Source: Limonium bicolor
Lineage: Eukaryota > Streptophyta > Magnoliopsida > Caryophyllales > Plumbaginaceae
Assembly: GCA_023374045.1 (NCBI GenBank)
Contig: CM041777.1
Coordinates: 107,021,810 to 107,085,809, forward strand
DNA length: 64,000 nt
Reading direction: 5' to 3'
The position numbers were made by a program, and so were the translations under genes. The notes under the pieces were generated by a model. The model did not search any database, was not told where the DNA came from, and saw only the letters and a program-made list of their open reading frames with translations. Each line of letters starts with the position of its first letter. Position 1 is the stretch's first letter. This document shows positions 24,699 to 35,598 of this stretch, piece by piece.

Positions 24699-25005
24699 GA
24701 GAAACTCGAGGAGTAGAACACGAGAAGTAGGGTGAAGGTTGCCTCCAAATATGTACAAAGCAATGGGGGCGACCGGAATATGTTGCCTCTATTGATGATT
24801 CTTGAGAATGCACAAGGGAGGCGACGGTAGTTACTCGCCTCTATTGAGCTAGTCAATGGAGGCAAGATTCAAGTTGCCTCCGTTGATCCCACCAATAGAG
24901 GCGATTTCTCTTCTTGCCTCTTTTGATTTCATTTTAGAGGCAAGTTTTTTGTTGCCTCGGTTGATCTTCTCAAACTTGCCCCCATTGATACATAATGTTG
25001 TAGTG
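24699..25005. mobile_element. Terminal part of a CACTA-type DNA transposon
   Basis: The sequence ends ATGTTGTAGTG at 25005, the reverse complement of a CACTACAACAT terminus. From about 24740 inward it holds roughly a dozen short motifs in alternating orientation, of the type GCCTCTATTGA and TCAATGGAGGC. Such dense subterminal repeats are characteristic of CACTA (En/Spm) transposons, where they bind the TNPA-like protein. No matching CACTACAACA left end with these motifs occurs upstream in the window, so the element would begin outside or its other end is lost. The oxidase fragment at 15912 could lie within it. The three bases outside are ATA. Confidence 0.7.
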
Positions 25006-25562
25006 ATATATAGAGATACATGAGATACACCTGGTTTCCCAAATTAATCTAAGAATATAAGTTTGTGCATGTCCCACAATGTATCATCATCATCACCATC
25101 GTTTATTAGGGTTTAAACTTCTCCTTCAACTACCTTCTTTTATTCCACAATTGGAGACTATGTTAGATAGTGAAGCATCCCAAATTACTCCTCATATTTA
25201 TTAACTTTCGATTTTGTGTTTTCTAACAAAGATTTCTTAAAAATGATAAATACTTGAAATTGTCACATTTTGTAACGTAATTTGAACTCCAAAATACAAT
25301 TGTGAAGGTCTATGTTTTTTACCTTCACTTTTTTAGAAGGACTTCAACAAGACTTAAGTTCACATTGATATTCGACAATACAACACCAAGGAAACAAAGT
25401 CCTTTCAAATTTGCCCCATTATAGCACTTGAATGATCGTTTCTATTATCTTTTATCTGTGCACCTCTACATCAAATAAATGAAAATTAATGAATAAGCAT
25501 AGATTTACCACCCGACTATGTAAGGGCGTCGATTCCACTCATAATAATATTAAGAAAACAAT
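25006..25562. other. AT-rich spacer without recognisable feature
   Basis: Between the CACTA-type terminus and the copia 3' LTR. No long frame, repeat or RNA structure was recognised. The right edge is approximate because the outer end of the copia LTR is not fixed by a TSD. Confidence 0.5.
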
Positions 25563-25741
25563 GAGCTGAAGGAAGATGATGTGTGATATAGAAAATGATT
25601 GTAATCACCGATGTATATTGTTGATGTAGCAGAAGATATTTATATACAATGAATATAGTGGTGGCACTAAACTAGGGGAAGTGACACTAAACTAGGAGGT
25701 GGTTATAGATATACAAAAGTTAGTTGTAGATATTTCTAACA
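25563..25741 (-). repeat. 3' LTR of a Ty1/copia retrotransposon
   Basis: On the minus strand the coding end is followed by a purine run (GCGGGGGGT) and then TGTTAGAAATATC, a typical PPT to LTR transition. A TATA-like TATATAAATA lies at about 25635-25648 on the minus strand. The LTR appears short (about 180 bp), as in several copia lineages. The inner edge at 25741 is well placed. The outer edge is an estimate, since the other LTR is outside the window. The stop codon of the polyprotein falls inside the first six LTR bases. Confidence 0.65.
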
Positions 25742-26071
25742 ACCCCCCGCAGTCGAAGCCGGAGGTGGGCGAAGGCAGAGACAGTCCCGAAATTCAAGAA
25801 ATAAAGGGGACGGTAGGCCCTTGGTCATGATGTCCGCGTACTGGCTGGTGGTGGGAACATGGAAGACACGAGTGTGGCCTAAAGCAACTTTCTTAGGACG
25901 AAATGAATGTTAAGTTCAATGAGTTTTATGCGCTGATGTTAAACGGGGTTGGAGGTCATGTAGACGGCACTGACATTGTCACGGAAGACAACCATGGCGC
26001 AGGAGGTGGGAGCGTGAAGTTCGTGGAGGAGGTTGCGAAGCCAGCAGGATTCGGCGATGGCGTTGGCGAGA
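25736..26071 (-). pseudogene. Ty1/copia polyprotein, C-terminal RNase H part
   Basis: Minus-strand translation gives the last part of a copia pol: LLHELHAPTSCAMVVF, DNVSAVYMTSNP, IELNIHFV and SQYADIMTKGLPSPLFLEFR, then the end at 25736. In Ty1/copia, RNase H removes the RNA template during reverse transcription, and DNVSA holds a catalytic aspartate. At least one in-frame stop (after TSNPV) and one frameshift (near GHTR) make it non-functional. The protein continues at 48515-49378: an LTR inserted within the codons following AEAE, and the amino acid order V-I-A-N-A is restored when that insertion and its TSD are removed. Confidence 0.88.
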
Positions 26072-26834
26072 TGTAAAAACCCGGTTTTATTTCTAATTTC
26101 CTAATGTCAGTTTTGTTTCACATCTTATTTTATGTATCATCTAGCACTTGGGACGTCCAGGGCATTTAATGAAAAGACGAGGGTCAAGGTGGTCTTTTTC
26201 CCTCTCAATATTTGGTAAGTAATTTTATAAGGAAAGGAAATTCCTTATTTTCTTTTCCTCTCATTCCCCGTCCAGTTTCTAAATCTCGTTCTGCTTCCCG
26301 ACAGTTTTGAGCGCTCCCTTCCTCCTCCTCCCTTGGTGATTGATTCTGAATTCTGGTGCTTGGTTGATGTGTTCGATCGTCTTTCCCTCCGTGCTACTGT
26401 TTGGCTTCTCCCTCTCTACAATTCTGGTTTGGTTTGCTGAATTGGATAGTGTTTTGCGGTGTCAGATGTACACTTTTCGTTTATGATTTTTTGGTTCGAT
26501 TGTTGCTGCATTCAGTGTGGTTCCGCTCCTCCTCTGTCCGTAGTTCATGCATCTAGTTGTTAGCATCTTAGGAGTGATTCTGCACGTCGAATTCAAGTAA
26601 GTGAGGGATGGAATTGGGACAGTTTATTCACTCACAGGGTGCAGATTTTGATTACGTTTTCTGGTTGAAATTTGGGTTGTGTTATATGATTTCACTTCAG
26701 AATTGAGTCATTATTCGAATGGTTAAACCCCTGTGGGCACTGTTTTACATTCTCGAATGTTTTGGCTGATTTTGGGACTGAAATTGTGGTGTTCTTCGTC
26801 TCTGTTGCATTCTCTTATTTTTGATTTTTGCGCC

Positions 26835-27062
26835 GAACTTGTATGTCCGAACAAGTCATCTGGCGTGGCCCTTCTGTCTGTGTTTTTGAAGTGCTTGGAC
26901 AGCATAGGAGGACGTTTTTCTGATTTTGCTCTCGACATGTGTTCGAATTTATAAGTCGGACACATGTCTGGACGTTTACAGGTTTTCAATTCGACATGTG
27001 TGCGGACATATGTCCGGATGCTTCTATAAACTGGATTTCGAACTCTATCCGGACTTGCAAGG
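26835..27062. repeat. TCCGGAC repeat cluster, left part
   Basis: Several imperfect units such as AACTTGTATGTCCGAAC, ACATGTCTGGACG and ACATATGTCCGGATG. The cluster continues at 47478-47645 after the A1 insertion (GCAAGGTCGGACGCAAGTC, GCAAGGTCGGACGTAAGTCC). Units combine a GCAAGGTCGGAC or CATGT arm with a GTCCGGAC arm. Confidence 0.7.
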
Positions 27063-28750
27063 TGTTGGGGTAAAACCTAACGGTAAATTGTTGTTGGGGG
27101 GTTTAACCTAACGGCAAGTGTACCGGTCGATTATAGCAAGTTTAAATCTCGGAGTATTCCCTAAGTATCGAATCCAAGGAGGCAGTGGCTAGTTTAATTT
27201 CTACTTACACACAAAACAAGAATAATAAAAATAACAGGAAATTGGGGTTTTTGTATGTGATGGTGAATGTTGTAAAAGAGTTCAATAAGTAATAAATAAC
27301 AGGTAAATATTTGTTTTGATTTTGGTTGATAAAGGAAATTCTGATTTACTACTTCTCTCTAGGTTTGTAATTTCTACCCCTAAGTGATTTCTACAGAATC
27401 TAAAATAAAACCCTAGAATAAGGATAACTCGTATTCGGTCTCCCGTTCCACGAATTCTAATTAGCAAAGACCTAATCCTAACTCTCGTTATGAATCCACT
27501 GTTTACTAATTGCTTTAAGTGTAGTCTAGATAAATGGTCAGCTGGTGTTTAGAGGAATTACCATCTCTATACTAACTAGTTCTTTCCCTGTAGTCAATTG
27601 ATAGCCGCAGTTCTCACTTATAAGCTAACAAACTGATAAACTCAATAATTGATCAGATTAACAAGTTTAGGAATTCATAAGGGAAAAGAAGTTTATTCTA
27701 GTGTATTGCAGAAAATCACAAAGATTCAGAAATAATTACTCTAGAGATACATAGTAAACCAAAATTTAAAGCGACTACTCAGCCATGGACAAAATAACAA
27801 TGCTCAATATAAACAGCATAAGGATAGAGGGACTTAGTAGAAAAACTGATTTTAGAAGCTGTCGCCGATTCTGAAACTCCCACACTCGTCTGTGTCATGT
27901 CCGGCTGTCTGGGGTCGGACGCTGATCCGGACGCCTTCTTCGGGGTCTGTCCGGATCCGGACGTCGATCCGGACGCGGGTAAATGAAGCCCGTGAGCAGT
28001 TCTCTGTCTGTGGGTGAGGGTGAAGAATTACGGAGGAAGATTTGTGAATGGAGATGGAGGATTATCGTGGATGAGAAGATATGTATAGAGGGAGAGAAGG
28101 GGTTAGACTCGCAAGTCTGGTCCGAATTGAAATGGAGGATGAGTGAATGCTTAAATAGGCTGAGAAATCAACATAGGTTAGTGGAAGTTTGGTGTGTTGG
28201 TAATTAATTGAGCATGGGCATGTATTAATTTAGGCTGCAGTGTGGGCTAAACCGCCGTTGGCTGATAATTGAGCCGAAAGCCCGATTATCAGCGCGATGC
28301 GTTTTTATTTTTCATTTCTGTGTGACGTCCGGATCTGTGTCCGGATCCGGACGTGAGACAGCGGTTTTGGATCTGAGACTCGGGTTGTGTCCGGATGTTG
28401 TCCGGATCCGGACAAGACACTGAACTTTTGGAGCTGGATCTCGGGTCACGTCCGGCCTGCGTCCGGATCCGGACATGAGACGTCCGGATTTGCGTCCGGC
28501 CAAGTTGACCCGGACGTGACCAATTTTTGTGTCTCTTCTCCTGATTTGTTCCCCGTTTGTTGCGTTGTAACCCTTATGATGTAAAGTCTTCATTTCTCTG
28601 GGTTTTTCCTATATTTACATATAGAATGCATCAATACATATCAAAACATTATTCTTAGGAAAAACACAGAATAAGAAAAAACCTTGCTTAAATTGTAGCA
28701 GATTATCAGGTAATTAAGCCCTTAAAAGCCTATATGTTTCACACTTATCA
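27063..28750 (-). repeat. 3' LTR of A1, with an extra terminal segment
   Basis: LTR of 1688 bp ending CTTATCA on the plus strand (TGATAAG in element orientation). It matches 45828-47477 closely from 27092 on. The 29 bases 27063-27091 are absent from the other LTR. They are an additional LTR terminus of slightly different sequence, abutting the TSD. Hairpin-forming repeats occur at 27899-27980 and 28320-28520. Confidence 0.88.
27899..28520. repeat. TCCGGATCCGGA repeat cluster in A1 3' LTR
   Basis: The self-complementary 14-mer GTCCGGATCCGGAC occurs near 27951, 28340, 28400 and 28461, with further CCGGAC and GTCCGG half-units around 27899-27980 and 28320-28520. Spacing in the second block is about 60 bp. 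The sequence in between (27983-28207) is a short chance frame. Confidence 0.85.
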
Positions 28751-30293
28751 ACTTCCTCACACTTAAACTTTTGCTTGTCCTCAAGCAAATAAGGAATAAG
28801 AATATCTCTAAAACCGTCAAATAATCTCACAATTAAACAAGTGCAGGGCGAAATCAAACAAAGTGATAAATGAAAGAATAATCTTGCTCTCTAGAGGTAG
28901 GTTTTCACAAACAGTGAAGCAAGAACAATTTTGTAAAAGCATAGAGAAACTAGATTGTAGAAAACAAGTTAACTTAGCTTGGGACTTTCCACCAATTTTC
29001 ATTCCTCTAACCTTTGGATGACAAGGGGTGTGAAGTAATGCCTTATTCTGCAATACCTTTCAACACCACGCACTCATGATCAAAAGAATAATTTTAACTG
29101 CAATTATCTCTTCTGTAAGCGAAAGCATTCTTCCTCAAGAATTATGTATAGAACAAGCTAATATTGAAAATTTTTGCAGAGTTATTCTGTAACCCAGACT
29201 TTTCTCTCTATCCTTGAGATGGTGTTGGGCCAACTATCCCAGATCCCGGGACCTTAGGTAGATAGGTGTTAAAGCACCTTTAAGACTTAATAACCGGATA
29301 GACGAGGCCTGCTATTGTTAGGAAAAAAAATTTGATCAGTGGAGTACCTTGCCTTATCCTTTTCATTCCAAACATTCACTTCATTTCCAAAATCCCAAGC
29401 TAAAATAATCTGGTTTCCACAACTAGCCAATCTATCATATTTCAGTGAAAAGAGAGTATTTTTAATTAAAATTATTTATACAAACCTCATCAAGCAAAAC
29501 GATTCCTACGGTTTTCACTTGGTTTAATTCACTTGGTGTGCACAGGCATTAGAGCAGCAAAAAGCAAGTGTGGCATTAAAGAACAACTAGCATGTTTTCA
29601 GGGAAAGGTATTTCCTTCCTCACACTTAAGAGGAGCAATGTCCCCATTGGTCATAGAAGAAAAGCAGTGAAAAGAGCTTTCAAAACATGCTAGATTCATA
29701 ATGGATGCATATGCAATAATTAATCCTTTACGCAAGAAAGGTGGAACATTAATAAGTTAAAGTTGGAACTGAGACTCCCCTGGTGTTATAGATTGAGGAA
29801 GATATTCTTCCTCACACTTGAAGTTTTGCAGGGGTCGAGATATTCCTCATGAGTCACAGACAGTATGCTTGTTGTGCAGAGTAAAAGTTGCTAAGTTTTC
29901 ACTGGCATGTACAACCACAGAATAAAGTACATTAACTCGAACGACAGGGAATATTTGAATCGTATGAGTAATATTTAGAAAAAGAATACTCCCCATAATT
30001 CAAGCTTAGCAGACGTTCGCAAGTAGTGTGGTTCCATTTCCTGTACTTATAGCCGTTTGTTTCGCAGTGGAGGAGACATGTAAATTAATCATTTAGGAAC
30101 GCTGCACTGCTCAGAGAAACATGAAATTTAGCAATTAAGAATTTAAAGCACTGCCTAATATTACCATTACCACTTCACCTGCAGTCTCGTGTTCTACTGT
30201 TAGTTTTAACAAACAAAAGTAAAATAAGTCAACGAAAAAAAAAGTACAAAAAAACAACCAAAATAAAAGAAAGCAGTAAAGATAGTATGGCGG
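28751..30293 (-). other. 3' non-coding part of A1 with polypurine tract
   Basis: Minus-strand purine tract GTGAGGAAGT abuts the LTR at 28751-28765, typical of Athila PPTs. The same GTGAGGAAG-type tract recurs internally near 29613 and 29808. No reading frame resembling an envelope-like protein or integrase was found in these 1.5 kb. Confidence 0.7.
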
Positions 30294-31814
30294 TCACTGA
30301 GGCGGTGGTGGTGGCGGAGGTCTCGCTCCCATCTGGGCCATGAGCATCTGTAAGAGCTGGGTAGTATGGGCCTGATGAGCTGATGCCTCTCTCTGGTGAG
30401 CAGAAGCCTGTGCCATGAACTGAGCAGTCTCTCGCTGAAAAACATCACTGCGCTCCAAGCGCTCTGTGAGCATAGTCTGTGTGTCGCGGAGGGAAGTCTG
30501 CTCTTGTAACACCCCTACTACATACTTAACATTAAATGAAATCGCAGCGGAAAACAACTAAACAATAACTAAACGCTTCGGTGCTACAACGCCGTCAACC
30601 ACCCACGTGGTTAACAAGGCAGAATAAATACAAGTGTACCGGTCTGATGATCAGACTCCCGAGCATTAGGTAACGACAACCATATATACATAACCAACAT
30701 ACCGAGTATTTAATACAAACCGTCACTGTAAACTGTACACATTAACTCCACTGTCAACTGTAAACGACCGTCACTGTAACACACACAGTACCAAAATATA
30801 ACGCCACGGGAGCACAGGCGCATCCCGGGCTCAACATCCAAAATAACCAAAAGTATTTCTGCAGCCTAGAATCTATAGTCATTCCGCTTCCTCGATCCTC
30901 ATCCTGCAGTAAAAATATGGAGCCCCCGAGGGGGTCAGCAACCCTTGGCTGGTATGGTTAACGCGCAGCCCATCGGCTACCGGGATACGCGCAACTAATT
31001 GTCATGATGACATGGCATTCATTTTAACACATAACATATACATATGGCAGAGCAACAATATTGCATAGCACAACATCACATACATAGTGAATACACTTCC
31101 CACAACAACAAACCAAGAAGGTTAATCAACATAAGAAGCCTAGAGAATGGTTCACCCTCATGTTAAGCTTGTTACACACACTCATTACCGTTCTGTTAGT
31201 CGAACGAGTAACTTAAGTCACAGATGGTTCGGATATTGTGACCCGAACACACCACACAAACACATGTTCCCACTAAACCGATCATAAGTCAGAATAGGTA
31301 AGCTTTGGAGGAAGCTAGCAGGAGATCGAACGCCAGATAAAGGAGAACAATCTTAACATCATAAGAGTCGAATCTGATACAGATATCTACTCTTATACTT
31401 ACACACGTGACCGGACAACCGGATTCCTCACCCCTAGTTAACACTCGCTAGAAGTTCACTGTTGGAACTCGATAACAAATCACAGCATGTGGTTAAGTCT
31501 TGTTAGTCACACACAAGGGGTATGAGTCACACTTAACAATACAATAACATAAACAACTGTAAACTCATTACATGATTTAAGTCTTATAACGTCATAAACA
31601 CTCAGAAAAACAAACAACACACAGGCCGGTGCAAACCGGTAGGCAACAGACTGCAAGAAAACCATACCTTGGTCCTTGCTTCGATTGATTTTCACCGTAG
31701 ACCACTCCTATATGACATGTTTTAATGCCCAAACTTATCCTTGATTACCTACATTATACCCCCTAGGGTTAACTACTTAAGCCACACTTGTTTGTTTTTT
31801 TTTTACAAGTTTTG

Positions 31815-32225
31815 GTCCGACCGACCTTACCGACCGACCTTACACAAGGTCGGTCCATTCCAGAACACATTACCGTCAAAAATTCTACTCCGACCGACCT
31901 TGCAAGTTCGGTCCACAAGGTCGGTCTATTCCCGAGAGTTTTTCCCCTTTGAAAACTCAGGCCCGACCGATCTTGGCAAGTCCGGTCGCAAGATCGGTCG
32001 ATTCCCGAGAATCACTTACGTACAAAGATTTAGGCATGACCGACCTTGTAAGTCCGGTCCCAAGGTCGGTCTATTCCAGAGACTCAATCCGTACTAAAAA
32101 TCCATGCCCGACTGACCTTGCAAGTCCGGTCCCCAAGGTCGGTCCATTCTAGAGACCATTTCTCGCAGGGTGAACTGGGCTCGACCGACCTTGCAGGTCC
32201 AGTCCCCAAGGTCGGTCTGCTCCAG
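31815..32225. repeat. GC-rich inverted-repeat array, family B copy
   Basis: Six units with CCGACCGACCTTGCAAGT and AAGGTCGGTC arms, spaced about 70 bp and followed by ATTCCAGA or ATTCCCGAGA. Interestingly its arms resemble family A (AAGGTCGG) more than the sister copy at 19217-19405 (GGGTCGG). Confidence 0.85.
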
Positions 32226-33479
32226 ACCCTTGTTTTTAATTGCCCATTTAACTCCAAACTTCACCTCATATATCCTAGTATGTTCTAACCTTATTTGGGC
32301 ACTTCAAACACACCTTAAGACCTCCATTAAACTCCTTAAATCATTCATCGAAATCCTCCTCAAGCATCACACCAATTCTTATAAAAAGGTTTACACTTGT
32401 AATGTTTTTCACTAAGTTTCTATGTGGTGTTTCATACCTATAACTTCCACTATTCCCAAATGTTTTCTCACCACACACATACAACATCATCTCCCAGCAT
32501 ATTTTCTTCCTAACCAAACTCCTTGAATATCTCTACAAGTTTATAGCTCCTCCATGCAACAAACCACTTCTTCCTTATTCACTAACATTGCACAAGTCCT
32601 AAACACAATCTCACCATGATCTTGAAATATCCCAAAACACTCACTTGCATTTTAAATCCTCTAAAACATTGCCTAAGTCCTTTTTATCTCTTAGAATACC
32701 TTAATGCATGTTTCTTTCACTAGTAGAACACTTAACCACCCTAAACACTTCCTAACTCTCCAAACTCATTTTAAACACCCAAAACTTCTTATGCATTATC
32801 TAAATTTAGACATGGTTTCTCCTAACCTCTTGTTACACCTAAACACAAGGTTTCCATCATTAAACATTCAAGAACACTTAAACCCATCAAGAGAATTCTT
32901 ATACACAAAACTTCACCAAACTTACACCACATCACAATATAGTGCATAATTTAAATTGCTTGGCACTTAGGCCCTTAAATAACATGGCTCTTAGGCCCTT
33001 AAAGTGTATAAACCATAAACACTGAATTTCCACAATATATTTGCCTTTGACCTGCAAATACACTCAACAACACATATGCCTTTTACTAGTCTCCTTGAGG
33101 ACATTTTACTAAGTCATTCACCACATTGGCTCCTTAGGTAGTTTTCATAAGCAATATAAGCTCATTTATCCTAAGACATTAAACTACATTAGGTTAGCAC
33201 ATTTACCTCTTTTCCTCACAAACTTCTTTCTTGTTTCCTTGATTAAAATCGGTAAGGATGTTTGATTTGCTTGTCAACTTCTAAACAATATACAAACAAT
33301 ATAATGAGTATTCAAGCTTTAAGCTTCATCTCATTGTAAACCCTAAATACATATATTGTCTTAGAACATTTAGGTGATTGTTTTACCTTGGATATGAGAG
33401 AGAGTTTGGATATGTAGCAAGAGAGGACTCCACCAAGCCCTTGGAAGATTCAAATGAAGCTAGAACAAGTAAGGTAAAG

Positions 33480-34985
33480 TGATAAGTCAGGAATTTGTCT
33501 AAGTTTACTAGACTAATTCATGCTTAATTTTCTATATTATGACATTAACTTCCCTCCGTAATGCTTTATTTACTCTTTATTGTTATATTTGTCTCCAATG
33601 ATCGATTTCATATGTTTTCAGGATAAAATGCTTAACAAAGTGCTTAAATGAAGATTTTAGAGGTTAGAGCAACATGGGAAGTCAAACCAGAGTCAAAAGG
33701 GAGATTTTCATTGACCACGGCTGTGTTTTATTGAGGGTCCGGGTTTGGAGCTGAGTTTATAAACCCGGACCATCTCATCGCAGAACCTTCTGCCTATTTT
33801 CAGACGCGGTCCGGGTTTGTGTCCTACTTTGCAAACCCGGACCATCCCAAGCGAGAACCTTCTGCCTATTTTCAGACGCGGTCCGAGTTTGTGTCCTACT
33901 TTGCAAACCCGGACCAATACAAGCGGAGCGCCAGAGTTTTGTTTCGGAAATAACGGAATTGGTGTCTATCTTTAATATCTGTTATTATATCTCTTAGCCG
34001 TCGCTTAATTAGATTAGTTTAGAGATAGATTAAAGATAGATTAAAGATAGAATTTTGTTGTTATAAAAGGGGGAGTCTAGCCAACGTGAGAGGGACACTT
34101 AGACACACCACAATTGTCACGATACAACACAGAGAGATTAGCTTAGTTTGAGATTTATTCTGATTGGGAGTCTGGAGCAGAGCAGAGGAAGCAGTTCATC
34201 ACGGAGACTTCTCCAGAAGTCTCAATATAGTTTCTTCTTGCTCTTTATTACTATTCAGTACACTTTTGCTTATTGTAAACATGTCAATGGCTGAGTAGTT
34301 CCCTTAGATTTCAGTTTGCTATGTATCCCTAAATTGATTATTCATGTTCCTCTATGATTTAATGCAATTCGATTGAGTAAAGTTATTTTCCTTGCTTAAT
34401 TTCTTTAATCGTTATAATTTGGCCAATTATAAAGATTAGTATTTTGTTAGCTTATATGTGACGACTGTGGCTTTCAATTGATTATAGGAAAATAACCGGT
34501 TAGTTTAGAGACAGTAATTCCTCTAAATTGCTAATTGACCAATAAACTAGATTGTTCTTAAGGCGGTTAGTAAACAGTGGGTTCGTAACAAGAGTTAGAA
34601 TTTGGTCTTTGCTAACTAGTATTTGCTAAGCGGGAGACCGGAGGTAAATTATCTTTGTTCTAGGGTTTTACTCAGAATTATCTTGGAAATCACTTATGGA
34701 TAGGAATTACAGATTTAGGGTGCAGTAGTAAACCGGGATCTCCTTTCCAAATTAGTTTCACAACATTTATTTTTCCTGCTTGTTATTGTTTCACATTCTG
34801 TTTACAGTTTTTAATTGTCATCAAATCAAACCCCAATTTCCTGTTTTAATTTGTTATTTCACTTTCCGTTTAATAAAGATTTAAACTAGACACATTGCCT
34901 GCTCTGGTTCGATACTTAGGGAATACTCTCTATTAAAACTTGCTAGAATTGATCGGTACACTTGCCGTTAGGTTTTACCCCAACA
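33480..34985 (+). repeat. 5' LTR of A2
   Basis: 1506 bp, TGATAAGTCAGG...TTTTACCCCAACA. The last 500 bp match the corresponding part of the A1 LTRs in reverse complement, for example GTGGGTTCGTAAC and GATCGGTACACTTGCCGTTAGG. The middle part, with its own hairpin array, differs. A putative TATA-containing stretch (TTATAAAAGG, near 34062) could mark the promoter. Confidence 0.88.
33719..33917. repeat. GGTCCGGGTTTG inverted-repeat array in A2 LTR
   Basis: Three hairpin units with arms GGTCCGGGTTTG and CAAACCCGGACC, spaced about 76 bp and each followed by GCAGAACC, GAGAACC or a variant, then TTCTGCC. Unit sequence is unlike those of A1 but the architecture is the same. Confidence 0.85.
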
Positions 34986-34991
34986 AGTTTT

Positions 34992-35010
34992 TGGCGCCGT
35001 TGCCGAGGAG
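34992..35010 (+). promoter_or_regulatory. Primer-binding site of A2, tRNA-Asp type
   Basis: TGGCGCCGTTGCCGAGGAG lies a few bases after the LTR end CCCCAACA. This is the Athila/Tat-type PBS complementary to the 3' end of tRNA-Asp. Confidence 0.88.
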
Positions 35011-35598
35011 GCACGGTTATTTAGTTTAATCTTTATTTTATCTATTTTGTTTTTTTTATTATTTTCTTCTATTCTGTTTAGATTTACTGTGTTTTATTTT
35101 TTTTTGTTCGATTTATTTGGTCATTATTGTCTCTTCCGTGTTCTTGATTTCGATTAGTGTAGTTGTTTGGTTAGGATAGACTAAACATACCTGTTTTGTT
35201 TTATTCTATTCTTTATTTCATTTTCTTTTATTTATTTTGTTCTGTTTGTTTAGTTTCTTTATTTTAATTGTTCTGTTTCATTCGTTTTTAGTTGTTTTAT
35301 TCTTTTCAGATTTTCTTTTTCTGTTTTCAATTTTCTTATTGTTTTGTTTAACGTCAGTTTTCATTTAGTTCAGTTTTTAGGATAGTTTTTTTTGTTTTAG
35401 GTATTCTTTTATCCTCCGGATTTTATTTCTGATTTTATTCCTTTATTTGAATATTTTGTGGTTAGTGGTTAGGATTTTTATCTGCATATTAAGTGAGTTT
35501 ATTTCTTTTATCTTTTTCTGATTCTTGTTGTTTTAATTTAATTGCTTCTGTTCCTTTAATTTACGTTATTATAGCATCAGTTTACTAACTCTCGGTTT
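35011..35598 (+). other. A2 leader, T-rich, no gene
   Basis: Extremely T-rich untranslated leader between PBS and gag ATG, with no reading frame. A corresponding leader (A-rich on the plus strand) lies at 45580-45801 in A1, but is shorter. Confidence 0.7.
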
